Source: Sessilibacter corallicola (lineage in GTDB: Bacteria; Pseudomonadota; Gammaproteobacteria; Pseudomonadales; Cellvibrionaceae). From it: DNA of 64,000 bases. A program made the translations under genes and the position numbers. The notes under the pieces were generated by a model that was not told the origin of the DNA, made no database searches, and worked only from the letters and a program-made list of their open reading frames with translations. Positions 56,477-64,000 of this stretch are shown here, one piece after another. The stretch lies in NCBI RefSeq assembly GCF_021290925.1, contig NZ_JAJSLX010000002.1, positions 62,001 through 126,000 on the forward strand, written 5' to 3'. Numbering within the stretch: position 1 is the stretch's first letter; each line of letters starts with the position of its first letter.

Positions 56477-56944
56477 ATGAGAATTCGTATAATTGCCGTT
56501 GGCACCAAAATGCCAGCGTGGGTGGAATCGGGCTTTGCTGAATACCACAAACGGTTACCGAGAGAAATCAGTGTTGAGGTTCGAGAATTACCCTTGGGTA
56601 ATCGAGGCAAAAATCAAAGTAGCGCTTCGGCCATTGCCGATGAAGGCAAGAAAATGATGGCTGCTATCGATGACAAAGACTGGGTTATTGCGCTCGACCT
56701 CAACGGCAAAAAATGGTCGACCGAGAATTTATCGCAAGAGCTTGAGCGCTGGAAAATGAACGGCGCTAATTTAAGCTTTTTAATTGGCGGGCCAGACGGT
56801 TTAGCACCAGAGTGTTTGAACCGCGCTCAACAGAAATGGTCTTTATCTGCGTTAACATTACCGCACCCAATTGTGCGTGTAGTTTTAATCGAGCAGCTGT
56901 ATCGAGCCGAGACAATATTAAATAATCACCCTTACCATAAATAA
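56477..56944 (+). CDS. rlmH: 23S rRNA pseudouridine-1915 N3-methyltransferase
   Basis: SPOUT-fold SAM methyltransferase acting on 23S rRNA pseudouridine 1915. The 155 residues match E. coli RlmH, including [18 protein letters not shown] and [20 protein letters not shown]. The conserved rsfS-rlmH pair precedes mrdA. Confidence 0.97.
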   Translation: MRIRIIAVGTKMPAWVESGFAEYHKRLPREISVEVRELPLGNRGKNQSSASAIADEGKKMMAAIDDKDWVIALDLNGKKWSTENLSQELERWKMNGANLSFLIGGPDGLAPECLNRAQQKWSLSALTLPHPIVRVVLIEQLYRAETILNNHPYHK

Positions 56945-57047
56945 GCTAAAAAAGGGTGGTGTGCATTTTTCCAATTTTTAAACGCAAGTTTGGCTAATTT
57001 GGAAATTTAAGATTAAGTTAACTTTAAAGCCAATACGTTAAACATTA

Positions 57048-58982
57048 ATGAGTGAGCAGCAAACCCTCAAAGACCATTTTCGCGAGACGAGAATCTTTCG
57101 CCACCGCTTGGTGTTTATCGCCGTGGTTATGTTGCTCTTGCTCGGGTTGTTGGTGGTTCGATTTTATAATTTACAAGTTGTGCACTATGCCAATTACGTA
57201 ACGCAATCTGAGCGCAACCGTGTACACGTTCGTCCGCTTCCCCCCACGCGTGGCTTAATCTACGACCGCAACGGAATTTTATTGGCAGACAATCGCCCGA
57301 GTTACACATTAAGTGTGGTGAAAGAGCGGGTGAAAAGTCTCGACGAAACCCTGGCGGTGTTGTCCGAATTTATTGAATTCAGCGAAAACGACGTCGAGAA
57401 ATTTCATTCCCGTTTAAAACAGCGTCGCCGTCCCTTTGAAGCGGTTCCCCTTCGCTATCGATTAACACCCGAAGAAATTGCCCGTATTGCGGTGAATGAA
57501 TATCGCCTTGAAGGCGTGGAAGTAGAAGCGCAATTGGTTCGCCATTATCCGCTTGCGGATTTGTACGCACACACCGTGGGTTACGTTGGCCGAATTAACG
57601 AGCGCGAATTGAATCGCTTCGATGAAGATGAATATCAACAATACAGTGGCACTTACACCATCGGAAAAATTGGCTTAGAGCGCCAATACGAAAAAACACT
57701 GCTCGGCGAAGTGGGTTATGAAAACGTAGAAACAAACGCCCGTGGTCGGGTTTTGCGTGTGCTTGAGCAAACACCGCCAAAACCGGGCGAAAATCTACAT
57801 TTGTATTTTGATAGCGAAGTGCAAAAGGCGGGTTTGGCGGCATTAAAAGGCCGACGCGGTGCTATCGTTGCCCTCGAAGTAGAAACCGGCGGTGTACTGG
57901 CGATGGTGAGTTCCCCCAGTTACGACCCCAACCTATTTGTTACCGGTATCAGCCACAAAGACTATAACCGCCTGACACAATCGCGGGATTTGCCGCTGTT
58001 TAACCGTGCTATTCAAGGGGAATACCCACCGGGCTCGACAGTGAAGCCAATGATTGCCTTGAGCAGTTTGTATTACGGTATTCTCGATCCACATGTTGCA
58101 ATCTACGATCCCGGTTTTTATCAGCTCGATGGTGAAGAACGTAAATATCGAGATTGGAAACGCACAGGTCACGGCCGCGTCGATATGAACGCAGCGATTC
58201 GAGAATCCTGTGATACCTACTATTACGATTTAGCCTACAAAACCGGCATTGATCGATTGTATGAGTTTGGTTATCAATTTGGATTGGGTGATTACACCGG
58301 TATTGATTTACCCAGTGAAAGAAAAGGGATTTGGCCTTCTCGAGAATGGAAACGAAATCACCGCGGATTACCGTGGTTTCCAGGCGACACTTTAAATGTG
58401 GGTATCGGCCAGGGCGCCACTCTAACAACACCGCTGCAGCTGGCAGCAATGACTGCCACACTGGCCAATCGCGGTCGAAAAGTGCAACCTCGAATCGCTC
58501 AGAATTTAGTGCTAGATATCGAAGAGTCCAACATTCTTATGGACGTCTCTGACGGTCATTGGTCGTATATTTTCAATGCCATGAAAGAAGTAATGCATCA
58601 CCCGCGCGGCACCGCTTACAAGGTTGGGCGCAACATGTCGTTTGAAATGGCGGGCAAATCCGGTACGGCTCAGGTTGTGGGTATCGCTCAAGATGCCGAG
58701 TATGAAAGTGAAAAGCTGTCCGAGCGCAACCGAGATCACGCGTTGTTTGTTGGCTTTGCACCATTGGATGCGCCCAAAATTGCGGTTGCTGTGATTGTTG
58801 AAAATGGCGAAGGTGGCTCGTCTGAGGCAGCTCCTGTGGTTAGAAAAGTGATTGAAACCTATCTTGAGCAAGAGCAAATTCGATTGCAGGGACAAACGCT
58901 TCAAGCGCAATCGGAACAAAATAAGAGTTCACCCGTAAATACATCAACAACAGCGGTTGGAGAGCACAGTGTCAACGGCTGA
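57048..58982 (+). CDS. mrdA: Penicillin-binding protein 2
   Basis: Elongasome transpeptidase that crosslinks side-wall murein, partner of RodA. It has 644 residues. An N-terminal anchor helix (about 20-40) and dimerisation domain precede the transpeptidase domain, with S330-x-x-K333 (PGSTVKPM), S387-C-D and K537-S-G-T (GKSGTAQVV). A Ser/Thr/Gln-rich tail follows. It overlaps rodA by 14 bp, implying coupled translation. Confidence 0.97.
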   Translation: MSEQQTLKDHFRETRIFRHRLVFIAVVMLLLLGLLVVRFYNLQVVHYANYVTQSERNRVHVRPLPPTRGLIYDRNGILLADNRPSYTLSVVKERVKSLDETLAVLSEFIEFSENDVEKFHSRLKQRRRPFEAVPLRYRLTPEEIARIAVNEYRLEGVEVEAQLVRHYPLADLYAHTVGYVGRINERELNRFDEDEYQQYSGTYTIGKIGLERQYEKTLLGEVGYENVETNARGRVLRVLEQTPPKPGENLHLYFDSEVQKAGLAALKGRRGAIVALEVETGGVLAMVSSPSYDPNLFVTGISHKDYNRLTQSRDLPLFNRAIQGEYPPGSTVKPMIALSSLYYGILDPHVAIYDPGFYQLDGEERKYRDWKRTGHGRVDMNAAIRESCDTYYYDLAYKTGIDRLYEFGYQFGLGDYTGIDLPSERKGIWPSREWKRNHRGLPWFPGDTLNVGIGQGATLTTPLQLAAMTATLANRGRKVQPRIAQNLVLDIEESNILMDVSDGHWSYIFNAMKEVMHHPRGTAYKVGRNMSFEMAGKSGTAQVVGIAQDAEYESEKLSERNRDHALFVGFAPLDAPKIAVAVIVENGEGGSSEAAPVVRKVIETYLEQEQIRLQGQTLQAQSEQNKSSPVNTSTTAVGEHSVNG

Positions 58983-60117
58983 CTTTTTACGGCGATTACC
59001 CAGCGCCGCTCTTGATTTTCAGCGCCAAGAAAATATCTGGACGCGACTTCACATTGATCTTCCTCTATTGCTGTTATTGCTGGCACTGACCGCTTTTGGT
59101 TTGGTCGTGCTTTACAGTGCCGGTGGCGCTGAATTTTATTACGTGAAACGCCAGGCAATATTTTTTGCGATGGGTTACGTATTAATGTTCACCATCGCCC
59201 AAGTCAACTTATCGTTTTTAATGCGCTGGAGTTGGGTGCTGTATTTAATTGGTATTGGTTTATTAGTTGCCGTACTTTTTATGGGGGTTGGTGCTAAAGG
59301 GGCACAGCGCTGGTTGGAAATTGGCGGTTTCCGGTTCCAGCCATCAGAAGTGTTAAAAATTGCGATGCCGCTGACGATTGCGTCGTATTTATCGCGGCGA
59401 ATGTTACCGCCAAAATTTAAATACATTTTTGTCAGCCTTGTGATTGTCATACTGCCGAGCTTCTTAATTTTAAGACAACCCGATTTGGGCACCTCATTAT
59501 TGATTGCTATGTCCGGTTTGATTGTGCTCTTTATGGCAGGCTTACCGTGGAGTTACATCTTTTCTGCGTTAGGATTGGTGGTGGCGAGCGCGTGGCCGGC
59601 GTGGCATTTTATGTTGCACGATTATCAACGTACTCGGGTGTTAACGTTATTAAATCCAGAAGCTGATAAATTAGGTGCGGGTTGGAACATCATTCAATCA
59701 AAAACAGCGATTGGTTCAGGCGGAATTTCTGGAAAAGGCTGGTTGAAAGGAACTCAATCGCAATTGGACTTTCTACCAGAGAGTCACACAGATTTTATTA
59801 TTGCTGTGTTGGCCGAAGAATTCGGTTTAGAAGGCGTTTTGTGCTTGATCGGACTCTACGTATTGGTGCTGACCCGAGGGTTAATGATCGCTGCTTCGTC
59901 ACAAAAAACCTTTGGCCGTTTAGTGGCAGGCAGTATTACTTTTACGTTGTTTGTTTATATCTTTGTTAATATCGGAATGGTTTCTGGTTTGCTTCCGGTG
60001 GTTGGTGTGCCTTTGCCATTTATCAGTCATGGTGGCACGTCGCTGCTGACTCTTATGATGGGCTTTGGGCTGCTGATGGCTGTGGCTACCGAAGAGCGTC
60101 GCGTCAGCCTTGACTAA
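58969..60117 (+). CDS. rodA: Peptidoglycan polymerase RodA
   Basis: SEDS glycosyltransferase of the elongasome. The 382 residues form ten helices, with conserved LQGWLEIGGFRFQPSE-like loop sequence (AQRWLEIGGFRFQPSEVLK) and GVPLPFISHGGTS near the end. I start at the GTG at 58969, where GGAG is 6 bp upstream; a TTG 12 bases earlier is less well placed. It overlaps the mrdA end. Confidence 0.96.
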   Translation: MSTADFLRRLPSAALDFQRQENIWTRLHIDLPLLLLLLALTAFGLVVLYSAGGAEFYYVKRQAIFFAMGYVLMFTIAQVNLSFLMRWSWVLYLIGIGLLVAVLFMGVGAKGAQRWLEIGGFRFQPSEVLKIAMPLTIASYLSRRMLPPKFKYIFVSLVIVILPSFLILRQPDLGTSLLIAMSGLIVLFMAGLPWSYIFSALGLVVASAWPAWHFMLHDYQRTRVLTLLNPEADKLGAGWNIIQSKTAIGSGGISGKGWLKGTQSQLDFLPESHTDFIIAVLAEEFGLEGVLCLIGLYVLVLTRGLMIAASSQKTFGRLVAGSITFTLFVYIFVNIGMVSGLLPVVGVPLPFISHGGTSLLTLMMGFGLLMAVATEERRVSLD

Positions 60118-60196
60118 AACAGGCTCAGAAAACGCGTTCGATAATACGCCAAAGAAAATGGAAACTCATAAATTTACATTAGGAAATGGGGGATTC

Positions 60197-61201
60197 GTGA
60201 TTAATTCCACTCTGTCACTGAAGAGACTCGCTTTGGCCGTTGCTATCGGCTGCTTTGGTGGTACAGCTTACGCCGGTGATTATTCAAAACATCCTTTAGC
60301 TCAAGAGTTTATTGACGAAATGGTCAATGAACATGAATTTAAAAAATCCGATTTGAATCAATGGATTGGCCAGGCACAGCGCAAAGACTCAATCCTAAAA
60401 GCGATTTCGCGTCCGGCTGAAAAAACCAAACCTTGGAAAGATTATCGAAAAATCTTTGTCACTGATTCAAGAGTTAAGCTTGGGATCGAGTTTTGGAACA
60501 CTCACGCCGATGACTTAGCCCGTGCAGAAAAAGAATTCGGTGTTCCGGCTGAGGTTATTGTTGCCATTATTGGCGTAGAAACTCGCTACGGAAAACAAAC
60601 GGGCGGATATCGCGTTATCGATTCTTTGTCGACACTCGCGTTTGATTATCCGCCGAGAGCGCCGTTTTTCAGAAAAGAACTAAAAGAGTTTTTGTTACTG
60701 TCGCGCGAGCAACAAAAATCGCCACTAGATTTGAAAGGTTCTTACGCCGGTGCAATGGGTTATGGCCAATTTATGCCATCGAGTTATCGAGCCTACGCCA
60801 AAGATTTTGACGGCGACGAATTTATTGATATTTGGAAAAATCCAACCGACGCCATTGGCTCGGTAGCGAATTATTTTGTTCGCCACGGTTGGAAAGCGGA
60901 TCAGCCGGTGACGGAGCGGGTTCGAATCAAAGACAGTTTTAACAGTGAATTTCTAGAAGATGGCCTTAAGCCGAAACGCAGTATTTCCGATATTGTAGCC
61001 GCTGGGTATTCGCCACTTTCTGAGCATTCAGAACAAACCCTGGCACGTGTGTTTAAACTCGATGGTGCTCACGGCGATGAGTATTGGATGGGTTTGCACA
61101 ATTTCTACGTGATTACTCGATACAACCGCAGCACCATGTACGCAATGGCGGTGTATCAATTATCGCAAGAGATCAAAAAACGGCACGTAAGCGGGCGATA
61201 A
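60197..61201 (+). CDS. mltB: Membrane-bound lytic transglycosylase B
   Basis: Cleaves murein glycan strands to give anhydro-muropeptides. From the GTG at 60197 it is 334 residues with a signal peptide ending AYA; an ATG at 60158 and TTG at 60110 are alternatives. The catalytic glutamate is E128 in IIGVETRYGKQTGG. The SLTF-type segment AGAMGYGQFMPSSYRAYA binds glycan. No lipobox cysteine is at the cleavage site, so it is likely periplasmic rather than lipid-anchored. rlpA follows 6 bp later. Confidence 0.95.
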   Translation: MINSTLSLKRLALAVAIGCFGGTAYAGDYSKHPLAQEFIDEMVNEHEFKKSDLNQWIGQAQRKDSILKAISRPAEKTKPWKDYRKIFVTDSRVKLGIEFWNTHADDLARAEKEFGVPAEVIVAIIGVETRYGKQTGGYRVIDSLSTLAFDYPPRAPFFRKELKEFLLLSREQQKSPLDLKGSYAGAMGYGQFMPSSYRAYAKDFDGDEFIDIWKNPTDAIGSVANYFVRHGWKADQPVTERVRIKDSFNSEFLEDGLKPKRSISDIVAAGYSPLSEHSEQTLARVFKLDGAHGDEYWMGLHNFYVITRYNRSTMYAMAVYQLSQEIKKRHVSGR

Positions 61202-61207
61202 CGAGTA

Positions 61208-62140
61208 ATGAAGCTCACAAGAACTCTCAAACAGGTCGTCGTTCCGGCGTTGATCGCGGGCGTGTTAGGCGGATGTGTTCACAGCCCATACACCGAAGAA
61301 AAAGAATCTAAGACAAAACCTGCGCCGCCAACAGAAAATGAAGGTCGCTACAGCCAGCGTCACGACAGTGGCCCAGACCAATCTTATTCGGTGGACCACA
61401 TTCCCAATGCGGTTCCAAAGGTCGAAGAAATTAGGCGAGCAGGTAACAAAAGCCCCTATAAAATTGCGGGCCGTACTTACCACGTGTTGCCGTCTGCCAA
61501 AGGTTATAAAGAAACCGGTTACGCCAGTTGGTACGGTAAAAAGTTTCACGGTCATGCAACGGCAAACGGTGAAATCTACGATATGTACGGAATGACCGCC
61601 GCGCACAAGAGTTTGCCGATTCCGTCTTACGTTGAGGTGACCAACGTTGCCAATGGTCGATCGATCATTGTTCGTGTCAACGACCGCGGTCCCTTTCACG
61701 GCAACAGAATCATCGACCTTACCTACACGGCCGCGAAAAAGTTAGGCTTTGTTGACGCCGGAACGGCAAAGGTTAAGGTTGTTGCTATCGACCCGCAGCA
61801 GTGGCAGCGTAAAAACGCTGGTAACGTTCAAACTCCGGCTCCGGTATTGGCCACTTCTGGTGAGCCGCCAGCGCCATCGCCTAAAAACGCAGAAGGGCAC
61901 AATTTGCCCGAGAACACCTATCTTCAAGTTGGCGCGTTTTCTTCCCACAACGCGGCTGAAAATCATCGCCGTCAAGTAACAGCACTGACCGGCGCTTCGG
62001 TTTTGGTACAAAAGCCCGATCAAAACGGGAGCTTGTATCGCGTGCGAATAGGCCCAATACTAGACAGTCTCCAGCTAAGCAGTATTCGAGCGTTACTCGC
62101 CAAAGGTAATTTGAACAGCCACCATTTGGTTTATGATTAA
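61208..62140 (+). CDS. rlpA: Septal-ring lytic transglycosylase RlpA
   Basis: Outer-membrane lipoprotein that cuts naked glycan strands at the septum. The 310 residues have a lipobox VLGGC with C23, a linker, a double-psi beta-barrel (about 95-195: TGYASWYGKKFHGHATANGE, later VRVNDRGPFHGNRIIDL) and a C-terminal SPOR domain (about 233-308) that binds denuded murein. It is tightly linked to mltB. Confidence 0.95.
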   Translation: MKLTRTLKQVVVPALIAGVLGGCVHSPYTEEKESKTKPAPPTENEGRYSQRHDSGPDQSYSVDHIPNAVPKVEEIRRAGNKSPYKIAGRTYHVLPSAKGYKETGYASWYGKKFHGHATANGEIYDMYGMTAAHKSLPIPSYVEVTNVANGRSIIVRVNDRGPFHGNRIIDLTYTAAKKLGFVDAGTAKVKVVAIDPQQWQRKNAGNVQTPAPVLATSGEPPAPSPKNAEGHNLPENTYLQVGAFSSHNAAENHRRQVTALTGASVLVQKPDQNGSLYRVRIGPILDSLQLSSIRALLAKGNLNSHHLVYD

Positions 62141-62241
62141 TGGTGGTTTTCAACCAGAACAGGCTTAGCCAACACACAACCCAGAGATAACGATTTCTCG
62201 ACAATTCCCGATTGATTACACAGACAATACCTTAATTTCCT

Positions 62242-63426
62242 ATGCTTACATTTTTTAAACGCTTGTTCGTGCCAGCGACTTTTCTTTTGCTTCTTGCTCA
62301 TGGCAATCAAGCCATTGCCCAGCAGATTATTATTCCTGCTCCGCCGCAGCTTGCCGCCAGCAGTTATCTGTTGATTGATGCAGCAACCGGGGAGGTGTTG
62401 GTAGAAAACAACGCGAACGAGCCTTTGCCGCCTGCAAGTCTAACGAAAATTATGAGCAGTTATATTTTCTCTGGCGAAGTAGAGCGCGGTCATATCAATA
62501 TGACCGATATGGTGCCTGTTAGTGTTCGCGCTTGGAAAATGGGTGGCTCGCGAATGTTCGTGCGCGAAGGTACTGAGGTTTCGGTAGAAGATTTGTTGCG
62601 CGGTGTCATTATTCAATCTGGCAACGACGCCACTGTGGCGTTGGCGGAGTACATTGCCGGTAGTGAAGAAGCGTTTGTGGATATCATGAATCAACAAGCG
62701 GCATTACTTGGAATGACCAATACTCAGTTTCAAAACTCCACCGGTTGGCCTGCTGAGGGACATTTCACTACCGCTTGGGATTTGTCGTTGCTAGCGCGTG
62801 CGCTCATCAATGATCACCCAGAACACTACGAAATTTATTCAGAGAAAGAGTTTACTTACGGCGCGCCGGGTGAAGAACCGAAAACCCAGTCAAACCGTAA
62901 CAAACTATTATTCCGTGACAAATCCGTTGATGGCATTAAAACCGGCCATACCAATGAAGCCGGTTACTGCTTGGTTGCATCTGCGGTTCGTGGAGACATG
63001 CGATTGATTTCGGTGGTTATGGGAACTCGCTCTGAAAATTCTCGCGCCGATGAATCCCAAAAACTGTTGGCCCACGGCTTCCGTTACTACGAAACTCACA
63101 AGCAGTATTCACTGAATGAAGTCTTGGCAAACACACGCGTATGGGGCGGGCAAGACAATCAGCTCAATCTTGTGGTCAACGAAGATGTATTGATGACGAT
63201 TCCTCGTGGTGCAGGCAAAAACGTAAAAGCCGAAATTACCATGGACGACACCATCAAAGCTCCGGTGGAGCAGTTTCAGCAACTTGGCGAAGTTACATTA
63301 ACGTTGGATGGCGAGGTTATCGCACGCAAACCTTTAGTGGCTGAAAAAGCCGTGTCTGAGGCTGGATTTTTCGCTCGGCTGTGGGACAGTTTAAAATTGT
63401 TCTTTGTAAACTTATTTTCCAGCTGA
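62242..63426 (+). CDS. dacA: D-alanyl-D-alanine carboxypeptidase (PBP5/6 type)
   Basis: Trims the terminal D-Ala of murein stem peptides. The 394 residues have a signal peptide (about 1-26), S66-x-x-K69 in PPASLTKIM, the SGN motif in IQSGNDATVALAEY and KTG in IKTGHTNEAGYC. A PBP5 C-terminal domain and an amphipathic membrane anchor (AGFFARLWDSLKLFFVNLF) follow. It lies 22 bp before the DUF493 gene. Confidence 0.97.
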   Translation: MLTFFKRLFVPATFLLLLAHGNQAIAQQIIIPAPPQLAASSYLLIDAATGEVLVENNANEPLPPASLTKIMSSYIFSGEVERGHINMTDMVPVSVRAWKMGGSRMFVREGTEVSVEDLLRGVIIQSGNDATVALAEYIAGSEEAFVDIMNQQAALLGMTNTQFQNSTGWPAEGHFTTAWDLSLLARALINDHPEHYEIYSEKEFTYGAPGEEPKTQSNRNKLLFRDKSVDGIKTGHTNEAGYCLVASAVRGDMRLISVVMGTRSENSRADESQKLLAHGFRYYETHKQYSLNEVLANTRVWGGQDNQLNLVVNEDVLMTIPRGAGKNVKAEITMDDTIKAPVEQFQQLGEVTLTLDGEVIARKPLVAEKAVSEAGFFARLWDSLKLFFVNLFSS

Positions 63427-63448
63427 TCGAGAGTGTTAGGTATTCATC

Positions 63449-63727
63449 ATGAGTGATCCAAAGCCCGAAGACGTAAAAATTCAGTTTCCTTGCCCGAATT
63501 ACCCAATCAAAGTGTTGGGTGATGCAGGTGATCAATTACACGCATTGGTCATTGAGGTGTTTAACAAGCACGCTCCCGATTTTGATCGCGAAGCTATCAA
63601 GATCCGCGACAGTGCCAAAGGCTCTTTTCAATCGCTTACGGTAACAATCGAAGCGACCGGTGAGCAGCAGTTGCAAGCCATTTTCGACGACTTAAAAGCA
63701 AGCAAGCTTGTGAAAATGGTGCTGTAG
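63449..63727 (+). CDS. DUF493 (YbeD) family protein
   Basis: A 92-residue alpha-beta protein of the YbeD family, almost always between dacA and lipB. It has [17 protein letters not shown] and a C-terminal [11 protein letters not shown]. In E. coli it is a small protein of unclear role, perhaps related to lipoate or ACT-like regulation. Confidence 0.93.
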   Translation: MSDPKPEDVKIQFPCPNYPIKVLGDAGDQLHALVIEVFNKHAPDFDREAIKIRDSAKGSFQSLTVTIEATGEQQLQAIFDDLKASKLVKMVL

Positions 63728-63732
63728 CTGAA

Positions 63733-64000
63733 ATGTGTCCTGATGTATCTAGTGCAGAGCTGGCCGCCGGTGAGCAGCGCTGTGTGGTTGTTCGGAAGTT
63801 GGGTATTGTCGACTACCAAACGTGTTGGCAAGCGATGTTGGATTTCACCAATAACCGAACAGCCGATACCCACGATGAATTGTGGTTTGTTCAACATAAT
63901 CCCGTGTTCACTCAAGGCCAAGCCGGGAAAGCTGAGCACCTGTTAAATCCGGGAAACATCCCCGTTGTTCAGTCCGATCGCGGCGGTCAAATCACCTATC
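63733..64000 (+). CDS. lipB: Octanoyltransferase LipB, partial
   Basis: Transfers octanoyl from ACP to lipoyl domains. Only the first 89 codons are in the window; the gene runs past the right edge. The visible part starts [10 protein letters not shown], has the family stretch [18 protein letters not shown] and the [20 protein letters not shown] segment and ends at the conserved [13 protein letters not shown] glycine region. It is 5 bp after the DUF493 gene. Confidence 0.93.
   Translation, partial: MCPDVSSAELAAGEQRCVVVRKLGIVDYQTCWQAMLDFTNNRTADTHDELWFVQHNPVFTQGQAGKAEHLLNPGNIPVVQSDRGGQITY

Noticed and set aside
1-64000. Possible CRISPR, toxin-antitoxin, phage or secretion gene island
   Set aside because: No direct-repeat arrays, integrases, transposases, paired small toxin-antitoxin genes or phage structural genes were found; most genes are conserved housekeeping genes.

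Overview
The window is ordinary chromosomal DNA of a free-living gammaproteobacterium, probably close to the Pseudomonadales/Cellvibrionales. The evidence is a Vfr-type CRP beside an OsmC protein, Coq7 and an AAA ATPase; a zinc-ribbon/DUF3426 - prmA - accC - accB - aroQ run; and the proA - nadD - rsfS - rlmH - mrdA - rodA - mltB - rlpA - dacA - ybeD - lipB envelope cluster. Gene density is high and base composition looks moderate. I saw no tRNA, rRNA, insertion sequence, prophage or CRISPR array. The genus is not determined.

Layout. 0.5-4.3 kb: vfr, an OsmC-family gene, coq7 and an AAA ATPase. 4.3-14.5 kb, almost all on the minus strand: purD, purH, fis, dusB, a zinc-ribbon/DUF3426 membrane protein, prmA, accC, accB and aroQ. 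14.8-30 kb is the accessory-rich part: dsbD, a TPR-like lipoprotein, a DUF2333 protein, polB, a globin-like protein, an unknown protein, a PhnA-like zinc protein, a GST, a DHFR, a DEDDh exonuclease, purC, a VanY-like peptidase, an exported TonB-C-terminal-like protein and a small ribbon-helix-helix protein. 30-38.3 kb: valS, holC and pepA diverge from lptF-lptG, followed by an RDD protein. 38.4-46 kb: an exported unknown, ppa, an ArsR regulator, fbp, mpl-ubiX, an FHA protein and a SelW-like thiol protein. 46-53 kb: an RND/MMPL exporter with a hexapeptide repeat, a Kef-type antiporter, and a PepSY protein - response regulator - histidine kinase operon. 53-64 kb: a Lon-N-domain protein, proA, then the nadD-to-lipB cluster, with lipB cut by the window end.

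The genes fall into a few jobs. Envelope building: mpl, mrdA, rodA, mltB, rlpA, dacA, the VanY-like enzyme, lptFG, dsbD. Central biosynthesis: purC/D/H, accBC, aroQ, proA, nadD, folA, coq7, ubiX, lipB. Translation and ribosome upkeep: valS, prmA, dusB, rsfS, rlmH. DNA replication and repair: polB, holC, the exonuclease.

No coherent new multi-gene system was evident. The best unexplained signals are: a 93-bp near-perfect palindromic element after polB; a tandem Asp-Pro-Phe hexapeptide insert in the RND exporter; interleaved inverted repeats and an 18-bp palindrome between vfr and osmC; a possible operator in front of the small ribbon-helix-helix gene; an ArsR regulator with two cysteines in sensor-like helices; and several large nested hairpins in gene gaps.
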